A stretch of 64,000 nucleotides of DNA, taken from the NCBI GenBank assembly GCA_903829815.1, contig CAIKRR010000045.1, positions 1 through 64,000 of the forward strand, given 5' to 3'. The position numbers and the translations under genes are program-made. How positions within the stretch are numbered: position 1 is the first letter of the stretch; each line of letters begins with the position of its first letter. Source of the stretch: an uncultured Pseudomonadota bacterium (GTDB lineage: Bacteria; Pseudomonadota; Gammaproteobacteria; Burkholderiales; SG8-39). The notes under the pieces are model-generated. The model had not been told where the DNA came from, ran no database searches, and was given only the letters and a program-made list of their open reading frames with translations. Shown one piece after another: positions 53,298 through 63,252 of this stretch.

Positions 53298-54185
53298 ATG
53301 GCAACACAGGACCTTGACGAGAGCAGCATCACCGATGCGGTGCTGGCACGCATGCGGCGCGCCAAGTCGGCGCGGTTCAAGAAGGTGATTGGCAGCCTGG
53401 TACGCCATCTGCACGATTTCGCTCGCGAGGTCGAACTGACCGAAGCCGAATGGGAGTACGGCATCGACTTTCTGACTCGCACTGGCCAGAAATGCGATGA
53501 CAAGCGCCAGGAGTTCATCCTGCTGTCCGATACGCTGGGTCTGTCGACGCTGCTCACGCAGATGAATCACCGCAGCAAGGGTGGTGAGACCGAGCAGACC
53601 GTGTGGGGCCCCTTCCATCGGGTGAAGACGCCGAAGTTTCCGCTCGGCGCCAACATTTCCGAGAAGGTGCGAGGTGCGCCCTGCTTCGTCAACATCACCA
53701 TTCGGGATGCCAAGGGCAAGCCCGTCAAGGGCGCCATCGTCGACGTGTGGCACTCTGACGATGATGGCTTCTACGACGTGCAGCACAAGGCGTGGAACGG
53801 TGCCATGCGCATGCGCGGCATCTTCAATCCCGATGACGAAGGGCGGGTCTGGTTTCGCACCATCCTGCCGACCGCCTATCCGGTTCCCACTGATGGCCCG
53901 GTGGGTGAATTGCTCAAAGCCTCGGCGCGGCATCCGATGCGGCCGGCTCACATGCACTTCCTTGTCGAAGCGCCCGGTTACGATCGACTTGTCACGCATG
54001 TGTTCAATGCGGGTGATGAATACCTCGATTCCGATGCCGTATTCGGGGTGAGGAAGTCGCTCGTGAGAACCTATGAAAAGCACAAGGCCGGCGTGGCGCC
54101 CGATGGCACGCGCATGCGCAAGGACTTCTACACGCTCGAGTACGACTTCGTGCTGCGGCCAGTTCGTCGCAGCAAGGCTCGCTGA
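53298..54185 (+). CDS. Intradiol dioxygenase, hydroxyquinol 1,2-dioxygenase-like
   Basis: TVWGPFHRVKTPKFPLGANISEKVRGAPCFVNITIRDAKGKPVKGAIVDVWHSDDDGFYDVQ...TAYPVPTDGPVGELLKASARHPMRPAHMHFLVEAPGYDRLVTHVFNAGDEYLDSDAVFGVR; Tyr/Tyr/His/His iron ligands present. Confidence 0.9.
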   Translation: MATQDLDESSITDAVLARMRRAKSARFKKVIGSLVRHLHDFAREVELTEAEWEYGIDFLTRTGQKCDDKRQEFILLSDTLGLSTLLTQMNHRSKGGETEQTVWGPFHRVKTPKFPLGANISEKVRGAPCFVNITIRDAKGKPVKGAIVDVWHSDDDGFYDVQHKAWNGAMRMRGIFNPDDEGRVWFRTILPTAYPVPTDGPVGELLKASARHPMRPAHMHFLVEAPGYDRLVTHVFNAGDEYLDSDAVFGVRKSLVRTYEKHKAGVAPDGTRMRKDFYTLEYDFVLRPVRRSKAR

Positions 54186-54242
54186 GTCGTCACCGTCGAT
54201 TGTTACCCCCCGCCCACCGGGTGGGGTCAGAGGAGTGTCTCC

Positions 54243-54626
54243 ATGAGCAATGCTTCTTCCGTAGTTGATGAAATTCGTGCCCTCGAGTCGCGTCGCTATG
54301 CGGCGATGATCGGCAGTGACCTGCCTGCCTTGCGCGCGCTGCTCCATCCGGGTCTGGTCTACACGCATTCCAATGCCGCCGTCGATTCGTTCGAGTCGTA
54401 TGTCTCGGGTGTCGAGACCGGGCGCTTCAATTACCGCGCCGTCGAGCGTGTCGAGGAATCGATCCAGATTCATGGCGACACGGCCATCGTGACCGGCCAT
54501 GTGCGCATCCAGGTCGGTATCGACGGTCAGGCGCGGCTGCTCAACAGTCGTTTCATCGATGTGTGGGTTCGCTCGTCAGGGGCTTGGCAGATGCTCGCTT
54601 GGCAATCGACGCCGATTCCGGCCTGA
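54243..54626 (+). CDS. Nuclear transport factor 2-like / DUF4440-type protein
   Basis: VDEIRALESRRYAAMIGSDLPALRALLHPGLVYTHSNAAVDSFESYVSGVETGRFNY...DTAIVTGHVRIQVG. Confidence 0.82.
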   Translation: MSNASSVVDEIRALESRRYAAMIGSDLPALRALLHPGLVYTHSNAAVDSFESYVSGVETGRFNYRAVERVEESIQIHGDTAIVTGHVRIQVGIDGQARLLNSRFIDVWVRSSGAWQMLAWQSTPIPA

Positions 54627-54700
54627 TTCTGCAGGCTGCGGTGCTCGTGAACCCGTGTTGATCCGTGATCATGCAGGGTACGAGCCGGCAAGTAGTATAG

Positions 54701-54720
54701 TGACGGGTTACCTCCCGTCA
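54701..54720. promoter_or_regulatory. Inverted repeat TGACGGG-N6-CCCGTCA in the 5' region of the 54737 CDS, downstream of TATAGT (54696-54701)
   Basis: Read directly: tgacgggttacctcccgtca; starts at the last base of a -10-like hexamer. Confidence 0.45.
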
Positions 54721-54736
54721 GCAGCAAGGAGCAGCA

Positions 54737-55285
54737 ATGCATACCGAAGTCCATGTTCATGGCGACATCTCGCTCAAGCGGGGCGCAGGCAGCGTGGAAA
54801 TCGAGCAGGCACTGCGTCCCTGGCTCGAGTATGTCGATGTCGATTCGCTCGCCGAGGCCACCAGCGCGCGTGAGGAAGAACCCGGTGTTGCACTCGATCT
54901 GCGCAAGCGTCTGCTGCAGATCTGCTGGACCGGTTGGGTCGGGCGAAATTTTCACCAGGCACTCGAGGCGGCATTGAGCGCCCTGTGCGAGTTCACCGAC
55001 GCAGCCACGGCCATCGAAGTCACCTATTATCAGGAGGATGGTCGTGACGAGTTTGGCGTCGTGTTTGTCGGCCCCGACCCAGTCACCATCGAGCGGGCAC
55101 GCCGCCAGCGCATGATCGATGATGTGGCCGTACTCTTGTCGCGTCAGTTCGGTGATCAGGAAGTCTCGCAGGTGTCTGCCCTCATCGAACGCCTGTTCGA
55201 TGAGCAGGCGCGGCAGGAGCAGGACCCTGCCAATGCGACCGCCTCGATTCGCGGTCCGGTGCCGGGGCGCAAGCACCTGCACTGA
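54737..55285 (+). CDS. Conserved hypothetical protein, function unknown
   Basis: ATG with upstream aaggag RBS; MHTEVHVHGDISLKRGAGSVEIEQALRPWLEYVDVDSLAEA...; no family recognised with confidence. Confidence 0.75.
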   Translation: MHTEVHVHGDISLKRGAGSVEIEQALRPWLEYVDVDSLAEATSAREEEPGVALDLRKRLLQICWTGWVGRNFHQALEAALSALCEFTDAATAIEVTYYQEDGRDEFGVVFVGPDPVTIERARRQRMIDDVAVLLSRQFGDQEVSQVSALIERLFDEQARQEQDPANATASIRGPVPGRKHLH

Positions 55286-55524
55286 GTGGCTCCAGGGTGG
55301 CGCGTCTTGTCGAGCCGCCACCTCGCCCTCCCAGTCAATGCCCGCACAGGGTCCGGTCGCGCCGCTTCCGGCCGGGCGACTGCTCGCACGCCTTTCGCAT
55401 CATCGGGTGACAATATGCTTTCAGAGTGCCTTGTAACCCGATGATTCATAGATAATTTCTACGTATTGTCGGTTGTTTTTGTGGCTAAGTACTTGTTCGT
55501 GAACAAAAACTTGCGCGGGTCGTC

Positions 55525-55553
55525 TTGACCCCTCGATCCTTTTCTCCTAAAGT
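55525..55553 (+). promoter_or_regulatory. Candidate sigma70 promoter of the dcw cluster (Pmra)
   Basis: TTGACC (55525-55530), 17 bp, TAAAGT (55548-55553). Confidence 0.6.
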
Positions 55554-55562
55554 GCCGATTAG

Positions 55563-55617
55563 TGGTGTTTTGTGGGGAAAAGTGGGTTCTGGTGATCGCT
55601 GCTGGCGGTCCTTGGTG
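55563..55617 (+). promoter_or_regulatory. MraZ-binding box array, TGG(N)N motifs with 10-bp periodicity
   Basis: TGGTG 55563, TGGGG 55573, TGGGT 55583, TGATC 55593 (degenerate), TGGCG 55603, TGGTG 55613; each separated by 5 nt. Confidence 0.75.
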
Positions 55618-55667
55618 TCTGATTCACCAGAATCATGGGCGGTGGTCACGGGACGGACCCAGGCGCG

Positions 55668-56108
55668 ATGTTTCAGGGTGCAAGCGATCTAGCTGTCGAT
55701 GCCAAGGGACGCATGGCGATCCCGACGCGCTATCGCGAGCTCATCACCGCGGGTGGTGGGCTTGTGATCACAGCTCACCCGGACGGTTGCCTGCTCGTCT
55801 ACTCGCGCGAAGCCTGGCTGCCTATCGGACTGAAACTGCAAGCGCTTCCAAGCTTCAACGAGCAGGCTCGCTGGTGGCAGAGACTGCTGGTAGGGCATGC
55901 CGAAGACCTCGAACTGGACGCCGCCGGGCGCGTGCTGCTTTCTTCGACGCTGCGTGACTACGCCGGTATCGGGCGCGAGGTGATCCTGATCGGTCAACTG
56001 TCCCATTTCGAACTGTGGGATACCGAGCAGTGGAAGGACAAGCTGGCTGCCGCGCGCAAGGTGGCCAGCAATACCCCGCCTCCGGGCGCCGAGAGTTTCA
56101 CGCTGTGA
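55668..56108 (+). CDS. mraZ: Division/cell wall cluster transcriptional repressor MraZ
   Basis: [26 protein letters not shown]...[35 protein letters not shown]. Confidence 0.95.
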   Translation: MFQGASDLAVDAKGRMAIPTRYRELITAGGGLVITAHPDGCLLVYSREAWLPIGLKLQALPSFNEQARWWQRLLVGHAEDLELDAAGRVLLSSTLRDYAGIGREVILIGQLSHFELWDTEQWKDKLAAARKVASNTPPPGAESFTL

Positions 56109-56130
56109 TTGCCTCAACGGTCAACGCCCT

Positions 56131-57069
56131 GTGTCCGATTTCCTTCATGTTCCGGTGTTGCTCGAGGCCTGCATCGATGCGCTCGCGATCGACCCTGCCG
56201 GGCACTATGTGGATGCAACCTTCGGGCGTGGCGGGCACTCGCGCGCCCTGCTTGCGCGACTGGGCCCCGAGGGGCGCCTGCTCGCGCTCGACCGAGACCC
56301 TGATGCCATCGCGGCAGCGGCGTCGATCGACGACCCGCGTTTCTGCGCGATGCATGCGGCGTTTGCCGACATCGGCCAGGCGGTTGCTCGCATGGGGTGG
56401 TCACACATTGACGGGGCACTGTTCGACCTCGGGGTTTCTTCCCCGCAGATCGACAACACCGAGCGTGGATTCAGCTTTCGCGGCAATGCACCGCTGGACA
56501 TGCGCATGGATACCTCGACTGGCATCACGGCCGCGGCGTGGATCGCAACGGCTGACGAGCACGAACTGAAGGAGGTCATTGCTCGATATGGCGAAGAACG
56601 GTTTGCTGGGGCGATTGCAAAGCAGGTTGTTGCTGCTCGGCGCGAACGGCCCATTGAAAGCACCGGCCAGCTTGCCGCGATCGTGGGCGCTGCGGTCCGC
56701 ACGCGCGAACCCGGCCAGGATCCGGCGACCCGTACCTTCCAGGCTGTACGGATTCACGTCAATCAGGAACTTGCGCAACTCTCGCGGGCTCTCCAATCGA
56801 CCCTCGGTCTGCTTGCCCCAGGGGCCCGTCTCGTGGTGATCGCGTTTCACTCGCTCGAAGACCGCATCGTGAAGCAGTTCATGCGCGATGCGGCGCAGCC
56901 CGCGGCGGGTCTGCCGCGGATGCCGCTGCGAGCGGCCGAATTGCCACAGCCTGTCATGGAAATCATTGGACGTCCGCAACGGGCTTTGCCGAGCGAGACC
57001 CGGAGTAATCCTCGTTCGCGCAGCGCCATCTTGAGGGTGGCACGCAAGTTGCCATCCAGGGAGGCATGA
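56131..57069 (+). CDS. rsmH: 16S rRNA (cytosine(1402)-N(4))-methyltransferase
   Basis: [76 protein letters not shown] start. Confidence 0.97.
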   Translation: MSDFLHVPVLLEACIDALAIDPAGHYVDATFGRGGHSRALLARLGPEGRLLALDRDPDAIAAAASIDDPRFCAMHAAFADIGQAVARMGWSHIDGALFDLGVSSPQIDNTERGFSFRGNAPLDMRMDTSTGITAAAWIATADEHELKEVIARYGEERFAGAIAKQVVAARRERPIESTGQLAAIVGAAVRTREPGQDPATRTFQAVRIHVNQELAQLSRALQSTLGLLAPGARLVVIAFHSLEDRIVKQFMRDAAQPAAGLPRMPLRAAELPQPVMEIIGRPQRALPSETRSNPRSRSAILRVARKLPSREA

Positions 57070-57353
57070 TGCGTCTGAATCTCGCTCTTCTCGTTGTCCT
57101 GGCCCTGTGTGCAGTAGCTGTGGTGTCGGCCCAGCACAGCACGCGGCGCATCTTCTCGCAGTACGAGCAGGAACGTGCGCGCGAAAAACAGTTGAATGTC
57201 GAATACGACCAGTTGCAGCTCGAGCAGAGCACCTGGGCGATGCACACGCGGGTCGAGCGCATTGCAGTACAGCGCCTGGGCATGCAACCCACCGATCCCC
57301 GCAGCACGCGTCAGGTCAGCGTGCCGATCGAGCAGGCTCTGGAGATCCGCTGA
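57066..57353 (+). CDS. ftsL: Cell division protein FtsL
   Basis: Small single-TM protein ([55 protein letters not shown]) between rsmH and ftsI. Confidence 0.93.
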   Translation: MMRLNLALLVVLALCAVAVVSAQHSTRRIFSQYEQERAREKQLNVEYDQLQLEQSTWAMHTRVERIAVQRLGMQPTDPRSTRQVSVPIEQALEIR

Positions 57354-57355
57354 CC

Positions 57356-59092
57356 ATGCTGCACACCCGTGCCGTTGGCAACCCCTGGCAAGCATCATTG
57401 CCGGTGTGGCGCTCGCGCCTGGTACTGGTGGCACTGCTGCTGTCCATGGCCATGCTCTCGGGGCGGGCCTTCTATCTTCAGGCCCTGAATGACGGCTTTC
57501 TGCAGGCCAAGGGTGATGCACGCTATCGGCGCGTGGTCGAGGTGCCCGCCTATCGGGGGCGGGTGACCGATCGCAATGGCGAACTTCTGGCGGTCAGTAC
57601 CCCGGTACGTGCGATCTGGGCATCGCCGGCCGAACTCGAGGCGACGCCCAAGGAATTCGAGCAACTGGCTCGTCTTCTGGAAATGAGCACGCGCGAACTG
57701 CGTGCTCGGCTCGCAGACACGGAACGTGACTTCGTCTATCTCAATCGATCGGTCGCACCCGAAGTGGCGGCTCGCATCGCTGCCCTCCATATCTCCGGCG
57801 TGTTCCAGGACAATGCCTACCGGCGTTTCTATCCGGGTGGGGAGGTGCTGGCGCATCTGGTCGGGTTCACCGACATCGGTGACAACGGGCAGGAGGGCAT
57901 CGAACTGGCCTTCCAGAAGGACCTGGCAGGTCGGCCGGGAGCGCGCGGCATCATTCGTGATGCCCACGGTTCGATTGTCGAGGATTCCGGCGTGCTGCGT
58001 CCGGCGCAGCAGGGGCACGATGTCGTTCTGTCGATCGATGCCCGCATCCAGAGCCTGGCCTTTCGCGGCCTGCGCGAGGCCGTCGAAGCACATCGCGCCC
58101 GAGGAGGCGGAATCGTCGTGCTCGATGTGCAGAGCGGTGAAATTCTCGCGCTTGCGAACCTGCCGACCTACAACCCCAACAACCGCTCCGGGATGGTGCC
58201 GGCACAGATGCGCAATCGTGCTGTCACCGACAGTTTCGAGCCGGGCTCGACCTTGAAGCCTTTCACGATTGCGCTGGCGCTCGAGATGGGCAAGGTGAGC
58301 CCGACCACCACGATCCAGACCTCACCCGGAACGCTCACCATCGGCTCTGCCACGATCCATGATGCGCACGCGGAAGGTCTGCTGACGGTTGCCCAGGTGA
58401 TCCAGAAGTCTTCCAATGTGGGGGCGGCCAAGATTGCGCTGAGTCTGCCCGCCGAGTCGATGTGGCAACTGTTCCAGGATTCGGGTTTCGGGTCGCCGCT
58501 GCATCTGGGCTTCCCCGGTGAGTCGGCCGGACGCGTGCGACCGCACAAGACCTGGCGACCGATCGAGCAGGCCACGATGTCCTACGGTCACGGCATCTCG
58601 GTCAGCCTGGTCCAACTGGCTCATGCCTACCTGCTTTTCGCCCGTGATGGCGACATCGTCCCGCTGTCGCTCACCCGGCTTGCTGCTGCGCCGGCAGGTC
58701 GGCGCGTCCTTTCGGCCAACACCGCTCGCGATGTCAGAGCGATGCTCGAACTGGCCGTGCAACCCGGCGGTACCGCGCCGCGCGCCCAGATCGTTGGCTA
58801 TCGGGTGGGCGGCAAGACCGGCACCGCCCACAAGCAGCAGAATGGGGGCTATGCCGACAATCGTTACATTGCATCCTTCTCCGGCCTGGCGCCAGCCTCG
58901 AATCCGCGCTTGGTCGTGGCCGTGATGATCGATGAGCCGCGTGCGGGCGAATACTATGGCGGTTCGGTGGCGGCGCCGGTGTTTACAACGGTGATGGCCG
59001 GGGCATTGCGTCTGCTCAACGTCCCGACCGATGCACCCTTGAAAGCGGTCGACCTCCCTGGAACGATGGCGGCTGTCGAGGAAGTCGATTGA
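57356..59092 (+). CDS. ftsI: Peptidoglycan D,D-transpeptidase FtsI (PBP3)
   Basis: EVPAYRGRVTDRNGELLAVSTPVRAIWASP; EPGSTLKPF (SxxK); SSN; KTGTAHK. Confidence 0.97.
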   Translation: MLHTRAVGNPWQASLPVWRSRLVLVALLLSMAMLSGRAFYLQALNDGFLQAKGDARYRRVVEVPAYRGRVTDRNGELLAVSTPVRAIWASPAELEATPKEFEQLARLLEMSTRELRARLADTERDFVYLNRSVAPEVAARIAALHISGVFQDNAYRRFYPGGEVLAHLVGFTDIGDNGQEGIELAFQKDLAGRPGARGIIRDAHGSIVEDSGVLRPAQQGHDVVLSIDARIQSLAFRGLREAVEAHRARGGGIVVLDVQSGEILALANLPTYNPNNRSGMVPAQMRNRAVTDSFEPGSTLKPFTIALALEMGKVSPTTTIQTSPGTLTIGSATIHDAHAEGLLTVAQVIQKSSNVGAAKIALSLPAESMWQLFQDSGFGSPLHLGFPGESAGRVRPHKTWRPIEQATMSYGHGISVSLVQLAHAYLLFARDGDIVPLSLTRLAAAPAGRRVLSANTARDVRAMLELAVQPGGTAPRAQIVGYRVGGKTGTAHKQQNGGYADNRYIASFSGLAPASNPRLVVAVMIDEPRAGEYYGGSVAAPVFTTVMAGALRLLNVPTDAPLKAVDLPGTMAAVEEVD

Positions 59093-60687
59093 GCCGGGCG
59101 TCTGCACCGCATACGCTGGCCCCGGCGCTGCCATCGGTCGAGGCGATCGGCTTGACCCTCGAGGATGAGCGTGCTCGAAGTCGGCTCGCCACCGAGCGCG
59201 CACAGAGCGAACTGGCCCGACTGCGTCATGACAGCATTCATCCGCGCCGTGCAATCGCCGACAGTCGCGTGGTGCGCGACGGCGATCTGTTCCTTGCCCT
59301 GCCCGGTACTCGCGTCGACGGTCGATCGCATGCGGCTGCCGCACTTGCAGCGGGTGCTCTTGCAGTCCTGTGGGAGTCGGACTCGCCAGCGCCTGTCGAG
59401 ATGCCTGCCGGTACGGCTTGCCATGCCGTGAGCGGGCTGAAATTGCTGGCCGGGCCTCTTGCCAGCGCCCTGCTCGACAATCCGACGGCTCGGCTCTGGG
59501 TGGCGGGCGTCACCGGGACCAATGGCAAGACCTCGGTGTCGCAATGGGTGGCAGCAGCACTTGCGCGGGCAGGGCGACCTGCGGGTGTGATCGGAACTCT
59601 TGGCATCGGGCTGGCAGGGGAGCCCGGCCTGGCAATCAATACCACCCCCGAAGCATGCCTGCTGCAGGACAGTGTGGCCCGGTTGCTCGAGCGTGGTGCC
59701 TCGGCACTCGTGATGGAGGCATCCTCGATCGGCATTGAACAGGGGCGTACCCTCGGTGTCGATTTCGACTGCGCTGTGTTCACCAATCTGTCGCGTGACC
59801 ATCTGGATCATCACGGCGACATGGCTCGCTACGCGCAGGCCAAGGCGCGCCTGTTTGCCTCGCCTTCGATCACGCATGTCGTGTGCAACCTCGATGACCC
59901 CTTTGGCGAGCGATTGCTCGCTGCACTGTCCGACCCGGCAATGACGCGCATCGCTTATTCGCTCGGCGATACGCCGGCCCGCGACATTGCCCACCGCACC
60001 CTGCGTGCGGCCGATATCCGGGTCGGCCCTGAGGGTACGCGTTTCACCCTGATCGATGGTGCGGAAAGCCACCGTGTGCTCACGCTTCTCGTGGGTGAGT
60101 TCAATATCTCGAACCTGCTGGCGGTTGCGGGCGCCTTGCTTGCCGCCGGGCTTCACCTGGGCGAAATTGCCAGCCTGCTCGAGCATCTCGAGCCGGTTGC
60201 AGGCCGGATGCAGCGCATGGGCGGACAAGGCAGGCCGCTCGCCCTGGTCGATTACGCCCATACGCCCGATGCACTCGAGCGGGCGCTGGTGGCTGCCAAA
60301 GCGCTCGCTGCAGCCCGTGGCGGCGGCGTTTCGGTGGTGTTCGGATGCGGTGGTGATCGCGATCAGGGCAAGCGCGCCCCGATGGGCGAGATTGCTGCGC
60401 GACTGGCCGATCGAGTCACCATTACCAGTGATAATCCGCGCAGCGAGTCGGCCCGCGCCATCATTGCCCAGGTCGCCGCCGGTGCCAGACACGCCATCGA
60501 TCCGGCGCGTCTGATCATCGATCGAGGCGAGGCCATCGGTACGGCAATCCGGGAAGCTGCGCTCGCCGATGTGGTGCTGGTGGCTGGCAAGGGGCATGAA
60601 AGCTATCAGGAGGTGGCGGGGCAGCGTCTGCCGTTCTCCGATACGGCTGCGGTGGCGCAGGCTCTCGAGGCGTGGGCGCCGTGCTGA
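59089..60687 (+). CDS. murE: UDP-MurNAc-L-alanyl-D-glutamate--2,6-diaminopimelate ligase
   Basis: GVTGTNGKTSVSQWVAAAL; NLSRDHLDHHGDM; DNPRSESARAI (meso-DAP specificity motif). Confidence 0.96.
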   Translation: MSRASAPHTLAPALPSVEAIGLTLEDERARSRLATERAQSELARLRHDSIHPRRAIADSRVVRDGDLFLALPGTRVDGRSHAAAALAAGALAVLWESDSPAPVEMPAGTACHAVSGLKLLAGPLASALLDNPTARLWVAGVTGTNGKTSVSQWVAAALARAGRPAGVIGTLGIGLAGEPGLAINTTPEACLLQDSVARLLERGASALVMEASSIGIEQGRTLGVDFDCAVFTNLSRDHLDHHGDMARYAQAKARLFASPSITHVVCNLDDPFGERLLAALSDPAMTRIAYSLGDTPARDIAHRTLRAADIRVGPEGTRFTLIDGAESHRVLTLLVGEFNISNLLAVAGALLAAGLHLGEIASLLEHLEPVAGRMQRMGGQGRPLALVDYAHTPDALERALVAAKALAAARGGGVSVVFGCGGDRDQGKRAPMGEIAARLADRVTITSDNPRSESARAIIAQVAAGARHAIDPARLIIDRGEAIGTAIREAALADVVLVAGKGHESYQEVAGQRLPFSDTAAVAQALEAWAPC

Positions 60688-62090
60688 CCCTGGGCCTGGT
60701 CGCTGCCGTACTGCAGGCGCCCATCAGCACGGGTGCGGCGCTCGAGCGCGTCATCGACTCGGTCTCCACCGACACGCGTACCCTTGCGGCCGGTGCACTT
60801 TTCGTTGCCCTGCGCGGCGAACGCTTTGACGGCCACGCACACCTGCAGGCTGCATTCGAGGCGGGTGCCTGTGCCGCGCTGATCGAAGCAGCATCGACCT
60901 GTGCGCCGGTGACCGGCAGCCTCCCGCTCATCCGCGTGTCCGATACGCGCGCTGCGCTCGGTTCGCTGGCAGCCTTCTGGCGGGCATCCTTCGATCTGCC
61001 GGTGATCGTGGTCGCCGGTTCCAATGGCAAGACGACGACCAAGGATATGGTTGCCTCGATCTTGCGTGCCTCGTTCGGCGATGATTCGGTTCTTGCAACT
61101 GCGGGCAATCTCAACAACGACATCGGTCTGCCGCTCAGCATCTTCGGGCTGCGTTCGCATCACCGTGCAGCGGTGCTCGAGATCGGCATGAACCATCCGG
61201 GCGAAACCGCCCGATTGGCGGGTATCGCTCGGCCGGGCATTGCGCTCATCACCAACGCGCAGCGTGAACACCAGGAGTTCATGCAGGACGTGGATGCGGT
61301 GGCGGCTGAGCATGCGGCACTGATCGATGCGCTGGCAGCCTCAGGGGCGGCGGTGATCAATGCCGATGATCCGTACGCAAGCCTGTGGATGCGACACGCG
61401 GCAGGCCGCAAGGTGCTGCGTTTCGGTTTCGCTGACGACGCTGACGTGCGCGCCACCTGGCAATTGCGGCCTGCATCGAGCGACATCGCCATCATGATGC
61501 CCGGCGCCCAAGGCGTGTCTGCCAATCTGGCGATTCCGGGGTTGCACAACGTGAGGAATGCACTGGCGGCCACGGCTGCGGCCGTGCTCGCCGGCTGTGC
61601 GCCCGAGGCCATTGCGCGCGGGCTCGAGCGGTTTCGTCCGGCGCGGGGGCGCCTGCAGGTGCATGCAGGCGAGGGCGACACCTGTCTGCTCGACGATACC
61701 TACAACGCCAACCCCGACTCGGTGCGTGCCGCGATCGATGTGCTCGCGGCAGGTGGCGGCAGCTCGATGCTGGTGCTGGGTGACATGGGTGAGGTGGGTG
61801 ATCAGGCGGTTGCGTTTCATCGTGAGGTGGGCGACTACGCCCGTACTCGGGGTATCGCACGACTCTTCACGATCGGTGCGGCCACGGCTCAGAGCAGCGC
61901 GGCCTTTGGCGCTGGGGCCACACATTTCGATGACATGGCAGCCTTGACCGCTGCCGTCCGGGGCCAGCTCGTGCCCGGCATGACCGTCCTGGTGAAGGGT
62001 TCGCGCTTCATGCGCATGGAAAGGGTGATCGAGGCGCTCGCGAAGCATGCAGCGCCGGCCGGCCATTGCTCAACGGAGTTTGCGGAATAG
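60672..62090 (+). CDS. murF: UDP-MurNAc-tripeptide--D-alanyl-D-alanine ligase
   Basis: VVAGSNGKTTTKDMVASIL; EIGMNHPGE; LLDDTYNANPDSVRAAIDVL. Confidence 0.96.
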   Translation: MGAVLTLGLVAAVLQAPISTGAALERVIDSVSTDTRTLAAGALFVALRGERFDGHAHLQAAFEAGACAALIEAASTCAPVTGSLPLIRVSDTRAALGSLAAFWRASFDLPVIVVAGSNGKTTTKDMVASILRASFGDDSVLATAGNLNNDIGLPLSIFGLRSHHRAAVLEIGMNHPGETARLAGIARPGIALITNAQREHQEFMQDVDAVAAEHAALIDALAASGAAVINADDPYASLWMRHAAGRKVLRFGFADDADVRATWQLRPASSDIAIMMPGAQGVSANLAIPGLHNVRNALAATAAAVLAGCAPEAIARGLERFRPARGRLQVHAGEGDTCLLDDTYNANPDSVRAAIDVLAAGGGSSMLVLGDMGEVGDQAVAFHREVGDYARTRGIARLFTIGAATAQSSAAFGAGATHFDDMAALTAAVRGQLVPGMTVLVKGSRFMRMERVIEALAKHAAPAGHCSTEFAE

Positions 62091-62093
62091 CTC

Positions 62094-63248
62094 ATGCTCT
62101 ACGAACTGGCTCAGTGGCTCGCGAAGGATACCCGTGCATTCAATGTGTTCAGCTACATATCGCTGCGCGCGGTACTGGCTACGCTCACTGCACTCGCGCT
62201 CTCGCTGATGCTGGGGCCCACCCTCATCCGCAAGTTGACCGAATACAAGATCGGACAGTCGGTACGCAGCGATGGTCCGCAGACCCATCTGGTGAAGGCG
62301 GGTACGCCGACGATGGGCGGGGCTCTCATCCTCTTGTCGATCGCGGTCACGACGCTCTTGTGGGCCGATGTGCGCAATCGATTCGTCATCGTGGTGCTCA
62401 TCGTCACGATGGGCTTTGGCTGGATCGGCTGGGTCGATGACTACCGAAAGGTGGTGCACCGCAATCCCAAGGGTCTGTCGGCGCGCGCCAAGTTCTTCTG
62501 GCAATCGATCATCGGCATTGCCGCCGCGATCTTCCTGGCCTTTGCGATCAACGCTCCCAGCTACGACAAGGGTTTCGATCTGTTCCTTGCCTGGCTGCAG
62601 AGCGGATTCACGCTCGATCTCCCCGGCAAGACCGACTTCATCGTGCCCTTCTTCAAGAATGTCGCCTACCCGTTGGGCATCTTCGGTTTCATTGTTCTGA
62701 GCTATCTGGTCATCGTCGGGTCATCCAATGCGGTCAATCTGACCGATGGTCTGGATGGCCTGGCGATCATGCCGGCGGTGATGGTGGCCGGCGCGCTGGG
62801 CATCTTCGCCTATGTGGTGGGCAATGCGGTGTATGCCCGTTACCTGCTCTTTCCGAGCATACCCGGTGCGGGTGAGCTCGCAGTCTTCTGCGCCGCCATG
62901 GTGGGTGCCGGTCTGGGCTTTCTCTGGTTCAACGCCTATCCGGCACAGGTCTTCATGGGTGATGTGGGGGCACTGGCACTGGGGGCCGCCCTGGGGACCG
63001 TGGCGATCATCGTGCGTCAGGAGATCGTTCTCTTCGTCATGGGCGGGGTCTTCGTGATCGAGACGCTGTCGGTGATGATCCAGGTGGGTTACTTCAAGGC
63101 CAGTGGTGGGCGAAGGGTGTTTCGCATGGCGCCCATCCATCACCATTTCGAACTCGGCGGCTGGAAGGAAAACCAGGTCGTGGTTCGCTTCTGGATCATC
63201 ACCATGATGCTGGTGCTGGCCGGCCTCTCGACGCTGAAGCTGCGCTAG
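62094..63248 (+). CDS. mraY: Phospho-N-acetylmuramoyl-pentapeptide-transferase
   Basis: [77 protein letters not shown]. Confidence 0.98.
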   Translation: MLYELAQWLAKDTRAFNVFSYISLRAVLATLTALALSLMLGPTLIRKLTEYKIGQSVRSDGPQTHLVKAGTPTMGGALILLSIAVTTLLWADVRNRFVIVVLIVTMGFGWIGWVDDYRKVVHRNPKGLSARAKFFWQSIIGIAAAIFLAFAINAPSYDKGFDLFLAWLQSGFTLDLPGKTDFIVPFFKNVAYPLGIFGFIVLSYLVIVGSSNAVNLTDGLDGLAIMPAVMVAGALGIFAYVVGNAVYARYLLFPSIPGAGELAVFCAAMVGAGLGFLWFNAYPAQVFMGDVGALALGAALGTVAIIVRQEIVLFVMGGVFVIETLSVMIQVGYFKASGGRRVFRMAPIHHHFELGGWKENQVVVRFWIITMMLVLAGLSTLKLR

Positions 63249-63252
63249 ATCG

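Noticed and set aside
58954-60597. 547-aa minus-strand ORF opposite murE/ftsI end
   Set aside because: Shadow ORF of murE; no motif support.
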